The translations under genes and the position numbers were made by a program. DNA of 64,000 nt. Origin: Closterium sp. Naga37s-1. Taxonomy: Eukaryota; Streptophyta; Zygnematophyceae; Desmidiales; Closteriaceae. Under the pieces are notes generated by a model. The model worked only from the letters and a program-made list of their open reading frames with translations. It ran no database searches and had not been told where the DNA came from. The DNA lies in assembly GCA_947471745.1 (NCBI GenBank), contig CANJKZ010001112.1, positions 658,001 to 722,000 on the forward strand, written 5' to 3'. Shown here piece by piece: positions 43,701-55,700 of this stretch (the stretch's first letter is position 1; each line of letters starts with the position of its first letter).

Positions 43701-46700
43701 CACCCTAAATTGGCCGTGAGGTAGACGTTGACCAGGATGCTGGCAAGGGGAAGCCACGGCACCCGGCATTGACTCTAATCGAAATGCTTGACTCTGTTGA
43801 CCTGTGAGGCTTGTACTCACCCTAAATTGGCCGTGAGGTAGACGTTGACCAGGATGCTGGCAAGGGGAAGCCACGGCACCCGGCATTGACTCTAATCGAA
43901 ATGCTTGACTCTGTTGACCTGTGAGGCTTGTACTCACCCTAAATTGGCCATGAGGTAGACGTTGACCAGGATGCTGGCAAGGGGAAGCCACGGCACCCGG
44001 CATTGACTCTAATCGAAATGCTTGACTCTGTTGACCTGTGAGGCTTGTACTCACCCTAAATTGGCCATGAGGTAGACGTTGACCAGGATGCTGGCAAGGG
44101 GAAGCCACGGCACCCGGCATTGACTCTAATCGAAATGCTTGACTCTGTTGAACTGTGAGGCTTGTACTCACCCTAAATTGGCCATGAGGTAGACGTTGAC
44201 CAGGATGCTGGCAAGGGGAAGCCACGGCACCCGGCATTGACTCTAATCGAAATGCTTGACTCTGTTGACCTGTGAGGCTTGTACTCACCCTAAATTGGCC
44301 ATGAGGTAGACGTTGACCAGGATGCTGGCAAGGGGAAGCCACGGCACCCGGCATTGACTCTAATCGAAATGCTTGACTCTGTTGACCTGTGAGGCTTGTA
44401 CTCACCCTAAATTGGCCATGAGGTAGACGTTGACCAGGATGCTGGCAAGGGGAAGCCACGGCACCCGGCATTGACTCTAATCGAAATGCTTGACTCTGTT
44501 GACCTGTGAGGCTTGTACTCACCCTAAATTGGCCATGAGGTAGACGTTGACCAGGATGCTGGCAAGGGGAAGCCACGGCACCCGGCATTGACTCTAATCG
44601 AAATGCTTGACTCTGTTGACCTGTGAGGCTTGTACTCACCCTAAATTGGCCATGAGGTAGACGTTGACCAGGATGCTGGCAAGGGGAAGCCACGGCACCC
44701 GGCATTGACTCTAATCGAAATGCTTGACTCTGTTGACCTGTGAGGCTTGTACTCACCCTAAATTGGCCATGAGATAGACGTTGACCAGGATGCTGGCAAG
44801 GGGAAGCCACGGCACCCGGCATTGACTCTAATCGAAATGCTTGACTCTGTTGACCTGTGAGGCTTGTACTCACCCTAAATTGGCCATGAGGTAGACGTTG
44901 ACCAGGATGCTGGCAAGGGGAAGCCACGGCACCCGGCATTGACTCTAATCGAAATGCTTGACTCTGTTGACCTGTGAGGCTTGTACTCACCCTAAATTGG
45001 CCATGAGATAGACGTTGACCAGGATGCTGGCAAGGGGAAGCCACGGCACCCGGCATTGACTCTAATCGAAATGCTTGACTCTGTTGACCTGTGAGGCTTG
45101 TACTCACCCTAAATTGGCCATGAGGTAGACGTTGACCAGGATGCTGGCAAGGGGAAGCCACGGCACCCAGGGACAGGGGAACCCTGGAGAGAGGTTTTTG
45201 TTCGAACAGGGAGTCGGGGTGGGAAAAAGGGGGAGGTGGAGGAAGAGTGGGAAAGGTCTATTTAGACGTCTGGGAAAGTAAAGGATACAGGAGAGGGGAA
45301 GGCACGGCAACAACGGACACTAGAACCCTGAAGTGACTCATGGAATCTTGGAAAATTAAAATTTGAATTCGAGTGTGTAATCCGCCTCACCTCCTGCTGA
45401 TCCGAACTGGTGCCTTCCTTCGTCCTCATTGATACATCCAAAAGTTGCTGCCCCCCCGAGGAACAGTGCACCGCCCAGACAGAATAGTAGGAGAGGAAGC
45501 CAACTGGTGGGAGGGGGACGGGAGAAGGAACAGAAGAAAGAAGAGAGAGGAGAGGATGGGGGACAGGAGAGAGGGTAGGTGACAGGGAGGAGGGTAGGTG
45601 ACAGGGAGGAGGGTAGGTGACAGGGAGGAGGGTAGGTGACAGGGAGGAGGGTAGGTGACAGGGAGGAGGGTAGGTGACAGGGAGGAGGGTAGGTGACAGG
45701 GAGGAGGGTAGGTGACAGGGAGGAGGGTAGGTGACAGGGAGGAGGGTAGGTGACAGGGAGGAGGGTAGGTGACAGGGAGGAGGGTAGGTGACAGGGAGGA
45801 GGGTAGGTGACAGGGAGGAGGGTAGGTGACAGGGAGGAGGGTAGGTGACAGGGAGGAGGGTAGGTGACAGGGAGGAGGGTAGGTGACAGGGAGGAGGGTA
45901 GGTGACAGGGAGGAGGGTAGGTGACAGGGAGGAGGGTAGGTGACAGGGAGGAGGGTAGGTGACAGGGAGGAGGGTAGGTGACAGGGAGGAGGGTAGGTGA
46001 CAGGGAGGAGGGTAGGTGACAGGGAGGAGGGTAGGTGACAGGGAGGAGGGTAGGTGACAGGGAGGAGGGTAGGTGACAGGGAGGAGGGTAGGTGACAGGG
46101 AGGAGGGTAGGTGACAGGGAGGAGGGTAGGTGACAGGGAGGAGGGTAGGTGACAGGGAGGAGGGTAGGTGACAGGGAGGAGGGTAGGTGACAGGGAGGAG
46201 GGTAGGTGACAGGGAGGAGGGTAGGTGACAGGGAGGAGGGTAGGTGACAGGGAGGAGGGTAGGTGACAGGGAGGAGGGTAGGTGACAGGGAGGAGGGTAG
46301 GTGACAGGGAGGAGGGTAGGTGACAGGGAGGAGGGTAGGTGACAGGGAGGAGGGTAGGTGACAGGGAGGAGGGTAGGTGACAGGGAGGAGGGTAGGTGAC
46401 AGGGAGGAGGGTAGGTGACAGGGAGGAGGGTAGGTGACAGGGAGGAGGGTAGGTGACAGGGAGGAGGGTAGGTGACAGGGAGGAGGGTAGGTGACAGGGA
46501 GGAGGGTAGGTGACAGGGAGGAGGGTAGGTGACAGGGAGGAGGGTAGGTGACAGGGAGGAGGGTAGGTGACAGGGAGGAGGGTAGGTGACAGGGAGGAGG
46601 GTAGGTGACAGGGAGGAGGGTAGGTGACAGGGAGGAGGGTAGGTGACAGGGAGGAGGGTAGGTGACAGGGAGGAGGGTAGGTGACAGGGAGGAGGGTAGG

Positions 46701-49700
46701 TGACAGGGAGGAGGGTAGGTGACAGGGAGGAGGGTAGGTGACAGGGAGGAGGGTAGGTGACAGGGAGGAGGGTAGGTGACAGGGAGGAGGGTAGGTGACA
46801 GGGAGGAGGGTAGGTGACAGGGAGGAGGGTAGGTGACAGGGAGGAGGGTAGGTGACAGGGAGGAGGGTAGGTGACAGGGAGGAGGGTAGGTGACAGGGAG
46901 GAGGGTAGGTGACAGGGAGGAGGGTAGGTGACAGGGAGGAGGGTAGGTGACAGGGAGGAGGGTAGGTGACAGGGAGGAGGGTAGGTGACAGGGAGGAGGG
47001 TAGGTGACAGGGAGGAGGGTAGGTGACAGGGAGGAGGGTAGGTGACAGGGAGGAGGGTAGGTGACAGGGAGGAGGGTAGGTGACAGGGAGGAGGGTAGGT
47101 GACAGGGAGGAGGGTAGGTGACAGGGAGGAGGGTAGGTGACAGGGAGGAGGGTAGGTGACAGGGAGGAGGGTAGGTGACAGGGAGGAGGGTAGGTGACAG
47201 GGAGGAGGGTAGGTGACAGGGAGGAGGGTAGGTGACAGGGAGGAGGGTAGGTGACAGGGAGGAGGGTAGGTGACAGGGAGGAGGGTAGGTGACAGGGAGG
47301 AGGGTAGGTGACAGGGAGGAGGGTAGGTGACAGGGAGGAGGGTAGGTGACAGGGAGGAGGGTAGGTGACAGGGAGGAGGGTAGGTGACAGGGAGGAGGGT
47401 AGGTGACAGGGAGGAGGGTAGGTGACAGGGAGGAGGGTAGGTGACAGGGAGGAGGGTAGGTGACAGGGAGGAGGGTAGGTGACAGGGAGGAGGGTAGGTG
47501 ACAGGGAGGAGGGTAGGTGACAGGGAGGAGGGTAGGTGACAGGGAGGAGGGTAGGTGACAGGGAGGAGGGTAGGTGACAGGGAGGAGGGTAGGTGACAGG
47601 GAGGAGGGTAGGTGACAGGGAGGAGGGTAGGTGACAGGGAGGAGGGTAGGTGACAGGGAGGAGGGTAGGTGACAGGGAGGAGGGTAGGTGACAGGGAGGA
47701 GGGTAGGTGACAGGGAGGAGGGTAGGTGACAGGGAGGAGGGTAGGTGACAGGGAGGAGGGTAGGTGACAGGGAGGAGGGTAGGTGACAGGGAGGAGGGTA
47801 GGTGACAGGGAGGAGGGTAGGTGACAGGGAGGAGGGTAGGTGACAGGGAGGAGGGTAGGTGACAGGGAGGAGGGTAGGTGACAGGGAGGAGGGTAGGTGA
47901 CAGGGAGGAGGGTAGGTGACAGGGAGGAGGGTAGGTGACAGGGAGGAGGGTAGGTGACAGGGAGGAGGGTAGGTGACAGGGAGGAGGGTAGGTGACAGGG
48001 AGGAGGGTAGGTGACAGGGAGGAGGGTAGGTGACAGGGAGGAGGGTAGGTGACAGGGAGGAGGGTAGGTGACAGGGAGGAGGGTAGGTGACAGGGAGGAG
48101 GGTAGGTGACAGGGAGGAGGGTAGGTGACAGGGAGGAGGGTAGGTGACAGGGAGGAGGGTAGGTGACAGGGAGGAGGGTAGGTGACAGGGAGGAGGGTAG
48201 GTGACAGGGAGGAGGGTAGGTGACAGGGAGGAGGGTAGGTGACAGGGAGGAGGGTAGGTGACAGGGAGGAGGGTAGGTGACAGGGAGGAGGGTAGGTGAC
48301 AGGGAGGAGGGTAGGTGACAGGGAGGAGGGTAGGTGACAGGGAGGAGGGTAGGTGACAGGGAGGAGGGTAGGTGACAGGGAGGAGGGTAGGTGACAGGGA
48401 GGAGGGTAGGTGACAGGGAGGAGGGTAGGTGACAGGGAGGAGGGTAGGTGACAGGGAGGAGGGTAGGTGACAGGGAGGAGGGTAGGTGACAGGGAGGAGG
48501 GTAGGTGACAGGGAGGAGGGTAGGTGACAGGGAGGAGGGTAGGTGACAGGGAGGAGGGTAGGTGACAGGGAGGAGGGTAGGTGACAGGGAGGAGGGTAGG
48601 TGACAGGGAGGAGGGTAGGTGACAGGGAGGAGGGTAGGTGACAGGGAGGAGGGTAGGTGACAGGGAGGAGGGTAGGTGACAGGGAGGAGGGTAGGTGACA
48701 GGGAGGAGGGTAGGTGACAGGGAGGAGGGTAGGTGACAGGGAGGAGGGTAGGTGACAGGGAGGAGGGTAGGTGACAGGGAGGAGGGTAGGTGACAGGGAG
48801 GAGGGTAGGTGACAGGGAGGAGGGTAGGTGACAGGGAGGAGGGTAGGTGACAGGGAGGAGGGTAGGTGACAGGGAGGAGGGTAGGTGACAGGGAGGAGGG
48901 TAGGTGACAGGGAGGAGGGTAGGTGACAGGGAGGAGGGTAGGTGACAGGGAGGAGGGTAGGTGACAGGGAGGAGGGTAGGTGACAGGGAGGAGGGTAGGT
49001 GACAGGGAGGAGGGTAGGTGACAGGGAGGAGGGTAGGTGACAGGGAGGAGGGTAGGTGACAGGGAGGAGGGTAGGTGACAGGGAGGAGGGTAGGTGACAG
49101 GGAGGAGGGTAGGTGACAGGGAGGAGGGTAGGTGACAGGGAGGAGGGTAGGTGACAGGGAGGAGGGTAGGTGACAGGGAGGAGGGTAGGTGACAGGGAGG
49201 AGGGTAGGTGACAGGGAGGAGGGTAGGTGACAGGGAGGAGGGTAGGTGACAGGGAGGAGGGTAGGTGACAGGGAGGAGGGTAGGTGACAGGGAGGAGGGT
49301 AGGTGACAGGGAGGAGGGTAGGTGACAGGGAGGAGGGTAGGTGACAGGGAGGAGGGTAGGTGACAGGGAGGAGGGTAGGTGACAGGGAGGAGGGTAGGTG
49401 ACAGGGAGGAGGGTAGGTGACAGGGAGGAGGGTAGGTGACAGGGAGGAGGGTAGGTGACAGGGAGGAGGGTAGGTGACAGGGAGGAGGGTAGGTGACAGG
49501 GAGGAGGGTAGGTGACAGGGAGGAGGGTAGGTGACAGGGAGGAGGGTAGGTGACAGGGAGGAGGGTAGGTGACAGGGAGGAGGGTAGGTGACAGGGAGGA
49601 GGGTAGGTGACAGGGAGGAGGGTAGGTGACAGGGAGGAGGGTAGGTGACAGGGAGGAGGGTAGGTGACAGGGAGGAGGGTAGGTGACAGGGAGGAGGGTA

Positions 49701-52700
49701 GGTGACAGGGAGGAGGGTAGGTGACAGGGAGGAGGGTAGGTGACAGGGAGGAGGGTAGGTGACAGGGAGGAGGGTAGGTGACAGGGAGGAGGGTAGGTGA
49801 CAGGGAGGAGGGTAGGTGACAGGGAGGAGGGTAGGTGACAGGGAGGAGGGTAGGTGACAGGGAGGAGGGTAGGTGACAGGGAGGAGGGTAGGTGACAGGG
49901 AGGAGGGTAGGTGACAGGGAGGAGGGTAGGTGACAGGGAGGAGGGTAGGTGACAGGGAGGAGGGTAGGTGACAGGGAGGAGGGTAGGTGACAGGGAGGAG
50001 GGTAGGTGACAGGGAGGAGGGTAGGTGACAGGGAGGAGGGTAGGTGACAGGGAGGAGGGTAGGTGACAGGGAGGAGGGTAGGTGACAGGGAGGAGGGTAG
50101 GTGACAGGGAGGAGGGTAGGTGACAGGGAGGAGGGTAGGTGACAGGGAGGAGGGTAGGTGACAGGGAGGAGGGTAGGTGACAGGGAGGAGGGTAGGTGAC
50201 AGGGAGGAGGGTAGGTGACAGGGAGGAGGGTAGGTGACAGGGAGGAGGGTAGGTGACAGGGAGGAGGGTAGGTGACAGGGAGGAGGGTAGGTGACAGGGA
50301 GGAGGGTAGGTGACAGGGAGGAGGGTAGGTGACAGGGAGGAGGGTAGGTGACAGGGAGGAGGGTAGGTGACAGGGAGGAGGGTAGGTGACAGGGAGGAGG
50401 GTAGGTGACAGGGAGGAGGGTAGGTGACAGGGAGGAGGGTAGGTGACAGGGAGGAGGGTAGGTGACAGGGAGGAGGGTAGGTGACAGGGAGGAGGGTAGG
50501 TGACAGGGAGGAGGGTAGGTGACAGGGAGGAGGGTAGGTGACAGGGAGGAGGGTAGGTGACAGGGAGGAGGGTAGGTGACAGGGAGGAGGGTAGGTGACA
50601 GGGAGGAGGGTAGGTGACAGGGAGGAGGGTAGGTGACAGGGAGGAGGGTAGGTGACAGGGAGGAGGGTAGGTGACAGGGAGGAGGGTAGGTGACAGGGAG
50701 GAGGGTAGGTGACAGGGAGGAGGGTAGGTGACAGGGAGGAGGGTAGGTGACAGGGAGGAGGGTAGGTGACAGGGAGGAGGGTAGGTGACAGGGAGGAGGG
50801 TAGGTGACAGGGAGGAGGGTAGGTGACAGGGAGGAGGGTAGGTGACAGGGAGGAGGGTAGGTGACAGGGAGGAGGGTAGGTGACAGGGAGGAGGGTAGGT
50901 GACAGGGAAGGGAGGAGGGTAGGTGACAGGGAGGAGGGTAGGTGACAGGGAGGAGGGTAGGTGACAGGGAGGAGGGTAGGTGACAGGGAGGAGGGTAGGT
51001 GACAGGAGGAGGGTAGGTGACAGGGAGGAGGGTAGGTGACAGGGAGGAGGGTAGGTGACAGGGAGGAGGGTAGGTGACAGGGAGGAGGGTAGGTGACAGG
51101 GAGGAGGGTAGGTGACAGGGAGGGAGGGTAGGTGACAGGGAGGAGGGTGAGGGTAGGTGACAGGGAGGAGGGTAGGTGACAGGGAGGAGGGTAGGTGACA
51201 GGGAGGAGGGTAGGTGACAGGGAGGAGGGTAGGTGACAGGGAGGAGGGTAGGTGACAGGAGGAGGGTAGGTGACAGGGAGGAGGGTAGGTGACAGGGAGG
51301 AGGGTAGGTGACAGGGAGGAGGGTAGGTGACAGGGAGGAGGGTAGGTGACAGGGAGGAGGGTAGGTGACAGGGAGGAGGGTAGGTGACAGGGAGGAGGGT
51401 AGGTGACAGGGAGGAGGGTAGGTGACAGGGAGGAGGGTAGGTGACAGGGAGGAGGGTAGGTGACAGGGAGGAGGGTAGGTGACAGGGAGGAGGGTAGGTG
51501 ACAGGGAGGAGGGTAGGTGACAGGGAGGAGGGTAGGTGACAGGGAGGAGGGTAGGTGACAGGGAGGAGGGTAGGTGACAGGGAGGAGGGTAGGTGACAGG
51601 GAGGAGGGTAGGTGACAGGGAGGAGGGTAGGTGACAGGGAGGAGGGTAGGTGACAGGGAGGAGGGTAGGTGACAGGGAGGAGGGTAGGTGACAGGGAGGA
51701 GGGTAGGTGACAGGGAGGAGGGTAGGTGACAGGGAGGAGGGTAGGTGACAGGGAGGAGGGTAGGTGACAGGGAGGAGGGTAGGTGACAGGGAGGAGGGTA
51801 GGTGACAGGGAGGAGGGTAGGTGACAGGGAGGAGGGTAGGTGACAGGGAGGAGGGTAGGTGACAGGGAGGAGGGTAGGTGACAGGGAGGAGGGTAGGTGA
51901 CAGGGAGGAGGGTAGGTGACAGGGAGGAGGGTAGGTGACAGGGAGGAGGGTAGGTGACAGGGAGGAGGGTAGGTGACAGGGAGGAGGGTAGGTGACAGGG
52001 AGGAGGGTAGGTGACAGGGAGGAGGGTAGGTGACAGGGAGGAGGGTAGGTGACAGGGAGGAGGGTAGGTGACAGGAGGAGGGTAGGTGACAGGGAGGAGG
52101 GTAGGTGACAGGGAGGAGGGTAGGTGACAGGGAGGAGGGTAGGTGACAGGGAGGAGGGTAGGTGACAGGGAGGAGGGTAGGTGACAGGGAGGAGGGTAGG
52201 TGACAGGGAGGAGGGTAGGTGACAGGGAGGAGGGTAGGTGACAGGGAGGAGGGTAGGTGACAGGGAGGAGGGTAGGTGACAGGGAGGAGGGTAGGTGACA
52301 GGGAGGAGGGTAGGTGACAGGGAGGAGGGTAGGTGACAGGGAGGAGGGTAGGTGACAGGGAGGAGGGTAGGTGACAGGGAGGAGGGTAGGTGACAGGGAG
52401 GAGGGTAGGTGACAGGGAGGAGGGTAGGTGACAGGGAGGAGGGTAGGTGACAGGGAGGAGGGTAGGTGACAGGGAGGAGGGTAGGTGACAGGGAGGAGGG
52501 TAGGTGACAGGGAGGAGGGTAGGTGACAGGGAGGAGGGTAGGTGACAGGGAGGAGGGTAGGTGACAGGGAGGAGGGTAGGTGACAGGGAGGAGGGTAGGT
52601 GACAGGGAGGAGGGTAGGTGACAGGGAGGAGGGTAGGTGACAGGGAGGAGGGTAGGTGACAGGGAGGAGGGTAGGTGACAGGGAGGAGGGTAGGTGACAG

Positions 52701-55700
52701 GGAGGAGGGTAGGTGACAGGGAGGAGGGTAGGTGACAGGGAGGAGGGTAGGTGACAGGGAGGAGGGTAGGTGACAGGGAGGAGGGTAGGTGACAGGGAGG
52801 AGGGTAGGTGACAGGGAGGAGGGTAGGTGACAGGGAGGAGGGTAGGTGACAGGGAGGAGGGTAGGTGACAGGGAGGAGGGTAGGTGACAGGGAGGAGGGT
52901 AGGTGACAGGGAGGAGGGTAGGTGACAGGGAGGAGGGTAGGTGACAGGGAGGAGGGTAGGTGACAGGGAGGAGGGTAGGTGACAGGGAGGAGGGTAGGTG
53001 ACAGGGAGGAGGGTAGGTGACAGGGAGGAGGGTAGGTGACAGGGAGGAGGGTAGGTGACAGGGAGGAGGGTAGGTGACAGGGAGGAGGGTAGGTGACAGG
53101 GAGGAGGGTAGGTGACAGGGAGGAGGGTAGGTGACAGGGAGGAGGGTAGGTGACAGGGAGGAGGGTAGGTGACAGGGAGGAGGGTAGGTGACAGGGAGGA
53201 GGGTAGGTGACAGGGAGGAGGGTAGGTGACAGGGAGGAGGGTAGGTGACAGGGAGGAGGGTAGGTGACAGGGAGGAGGGTAGGTGACAGGGAGGAGGGTA
53301 GGTGACAGGGAGGAGGGTAGGTGACAGGGAGGAGGGTAGGTGACAGGGAGGAGGGTAGGTGACAGGGAGGAGGGTAGGTGACAGGGAGGAGGGTAGGTGA
53401 CAGGGAGGAGGGTAGGTGACAGGGAGGAGGGTAGGTGACAGGGAGGAGGGTAGGTGACAGGGAGGAGGGTAGGTGACAGGGAGAGGGGGTGAGGGAGAGG
53501 AGACATGGGACAGTTGGCAAGGGAGAGAATTTAGCAGTAGTGGCAGCTGGCCTCTTGCGCTGCTGTGCATAGGCGTTGCTATATTCATTAGAGAGATATG
53601 GATGTGTGTCTGCAGCATAACCTGTATTTCTTACCCTGACAAGCTGTGTAAAGAGGGGAAGCGTTACCTCTCACTCTGAACTGGGACTGAACTGGGGAGG
53701 TCAGCAGAAGACGAAGCCACAGCAGCAGCACTGGCAGCAGTAGTGGTCGCAGCAGCAGCATTGGCAGCAGAAGTGGCCGCAGCAGCAGGAGACGCTGGAA
53801 GGAGGAGAATCATTTACTCACTCTCAGCAGCTGTTTAGAAAAGGGAAGCGTTGCAACTCACTCTGAAAGGTCAGCGGAAGACGAAGCCACAGCAGCAGCA
53901 GCGCCAAGCAGAGGGGCACCCAGGGAGACGGCAACGATGGCTCGAGAGGCCAGGCGTCTGTGCTGTGGGATGTGAGGCTGTGGAGAGGGGGGGGTGATTA
54001 CTCACTTTGCTGTACTGGGGAGGTCAGCAGAATCCGCAGCAGCAGCAGCGGCCGCCCCAAGGAGTGGGGCTCCCAGCGAGACGGCAACAATGGCTCGAGA
54101 GGCCAGGCGTCTGTGGGATGTGGGTGCAGCGGCGGCTGTAGCAGCTGTGGCGGCTGTAGCAGCTGTAGCGGCTGTAGCAGCTGTAGCGGCTGTAGCAGCT
54201 GTAGCGGCTGTAGCAGCTGTAGCGGCTGTAGCAGCTGTAGCGGCTGTAGCGGCTGTAGCAGGACCTGTCACAGCAGGTGTGGCTGTAGCAGTGATTGTAG
54301 CAGGTGTGACAGCAGTGGGGAGAGCAGAATCCTGTTTCCTGGCTCCTGGAGTGTTGCCCCCAGTGGCAATGTCAACGGCAGCTTCATCACCCATTCCCCT
54401 CGGTACTGTGGCATTGTATTCGGTGGAAAGGTTTGCTGTTTGGTGCTGCTTCTCCTCTTCTCGCTCTTCCCCTCCCACCTCCTCCCCTTCCTCATCCCCT
54501 CCCTCTTCCTCACTCTCCTCCTCCTCCTCCCCTCTTCCGTCCTCCCTCTCCTCCTCATCCCCTCCCTCCTCCCCCTCCCCCTCTTCCGCCCTCTCTTCAA
54601 GCAATCGAGCCAGCAGTGGTGCTTGAAACGAGTTGGGCGTGAGGGAAAACACGGACTGCAGCTGGCCGTTGGATCGGATTTCAACGGCCGGAGATGTGCC
54701 CAGGCTGTCAGGCAAGCCCATGTGCTTGAACACACTGGATTGGCCGACCGGGAGCGGGGAAGAGACAAAAAAACCCACCCCTGCGGCGGCAGTTGGAAGG
54801 GAGGATGTTATATACTGGGGTCGAGTGGGGGGAGAGAAGGTATAGGCTGGTAGGGGGCGGGAGGAGGAGGATGTGGGGTGGTAAAGCTGGTTGTTGGAGG
54901 AAGAAGAGGAGGGGAGTGAAGGGGGGTGTGAGGAGGGGAGAGGGGTGGGAGGAGAGGAGGGAGGGGTGTAGCGAAGGATGAGGACTGAGAGGCTGACAGT
55001 GGTGAATGCGAGAAGGGTGCCCACACTGACCTGGTGTGGGCATGGGGGAGGCAGACAGGGAGAGAGGAGGAATGGAGGCGAAAGTGAGTGGAGGAGGATG
55101 GGAGAAAGAGTTTAGATCAAAGAAGGATGAGGAGTGAGAGGCTGACAGTTGTGAAGGCGAGGAGAGTGCCCACACTGACCTGGTGTGGGCATGGGTGGGG
55201 GGGAAAGGGGGATGGACAGGAGACGGTGATAATGAACGAAAGGTATTTGCAGTTGATGGGTATGTGCAGCGAAGGATGCGGACACTGACGGTGGTGAAGG
55301 CGAGGAGAGTGCCGACACTGACCTAGTGTTAGCATGGGGGAGGAAGACAGGGAGAGAGGAGTGCGAGAGAAAGGGAGGAGATGGGCAGATTATCAATCAC
55401 TGAAGGATGAGGGCTGAGAGGCTGACAGTGGTGAATGTGAGGAGGGTTGGTTGGAAGGAAGAAGAGGGTAAGAATAAACAAGATGACTCTGAAAACCATG
55501 CCATGATTACGGCCCCCTCCTCACCATGGTCCCACTTAGCCCCCCTCCCGCCCCCTCTCCCACCACCCCCTTCCAACCCACCATGCCTGACAGCTGCCCG
55601 ATATCAAGCACAAACGCCATGGCGGCGGCCAATAGCCCGGTGACAGCTGTCGCGTTCTGCGGAACGCCCGTGGCCTTGTCGATGCGGCTGAACCAGGCTG

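Noticed and set aside
36426..45161. Minus-strand open frame of over 2900 codons
   Set aside because: It follows from a 117-bp unit (multiple of three) and is out of frame with the real exon 12.
45262..53618. Three overlapping minus-strand frames of about 2700 codons each (Pro/Leu/Ser-rich)
   Set aside because: A 19-bp stop-free unit leaves all frames open; the region is intron 10 of the transporter.
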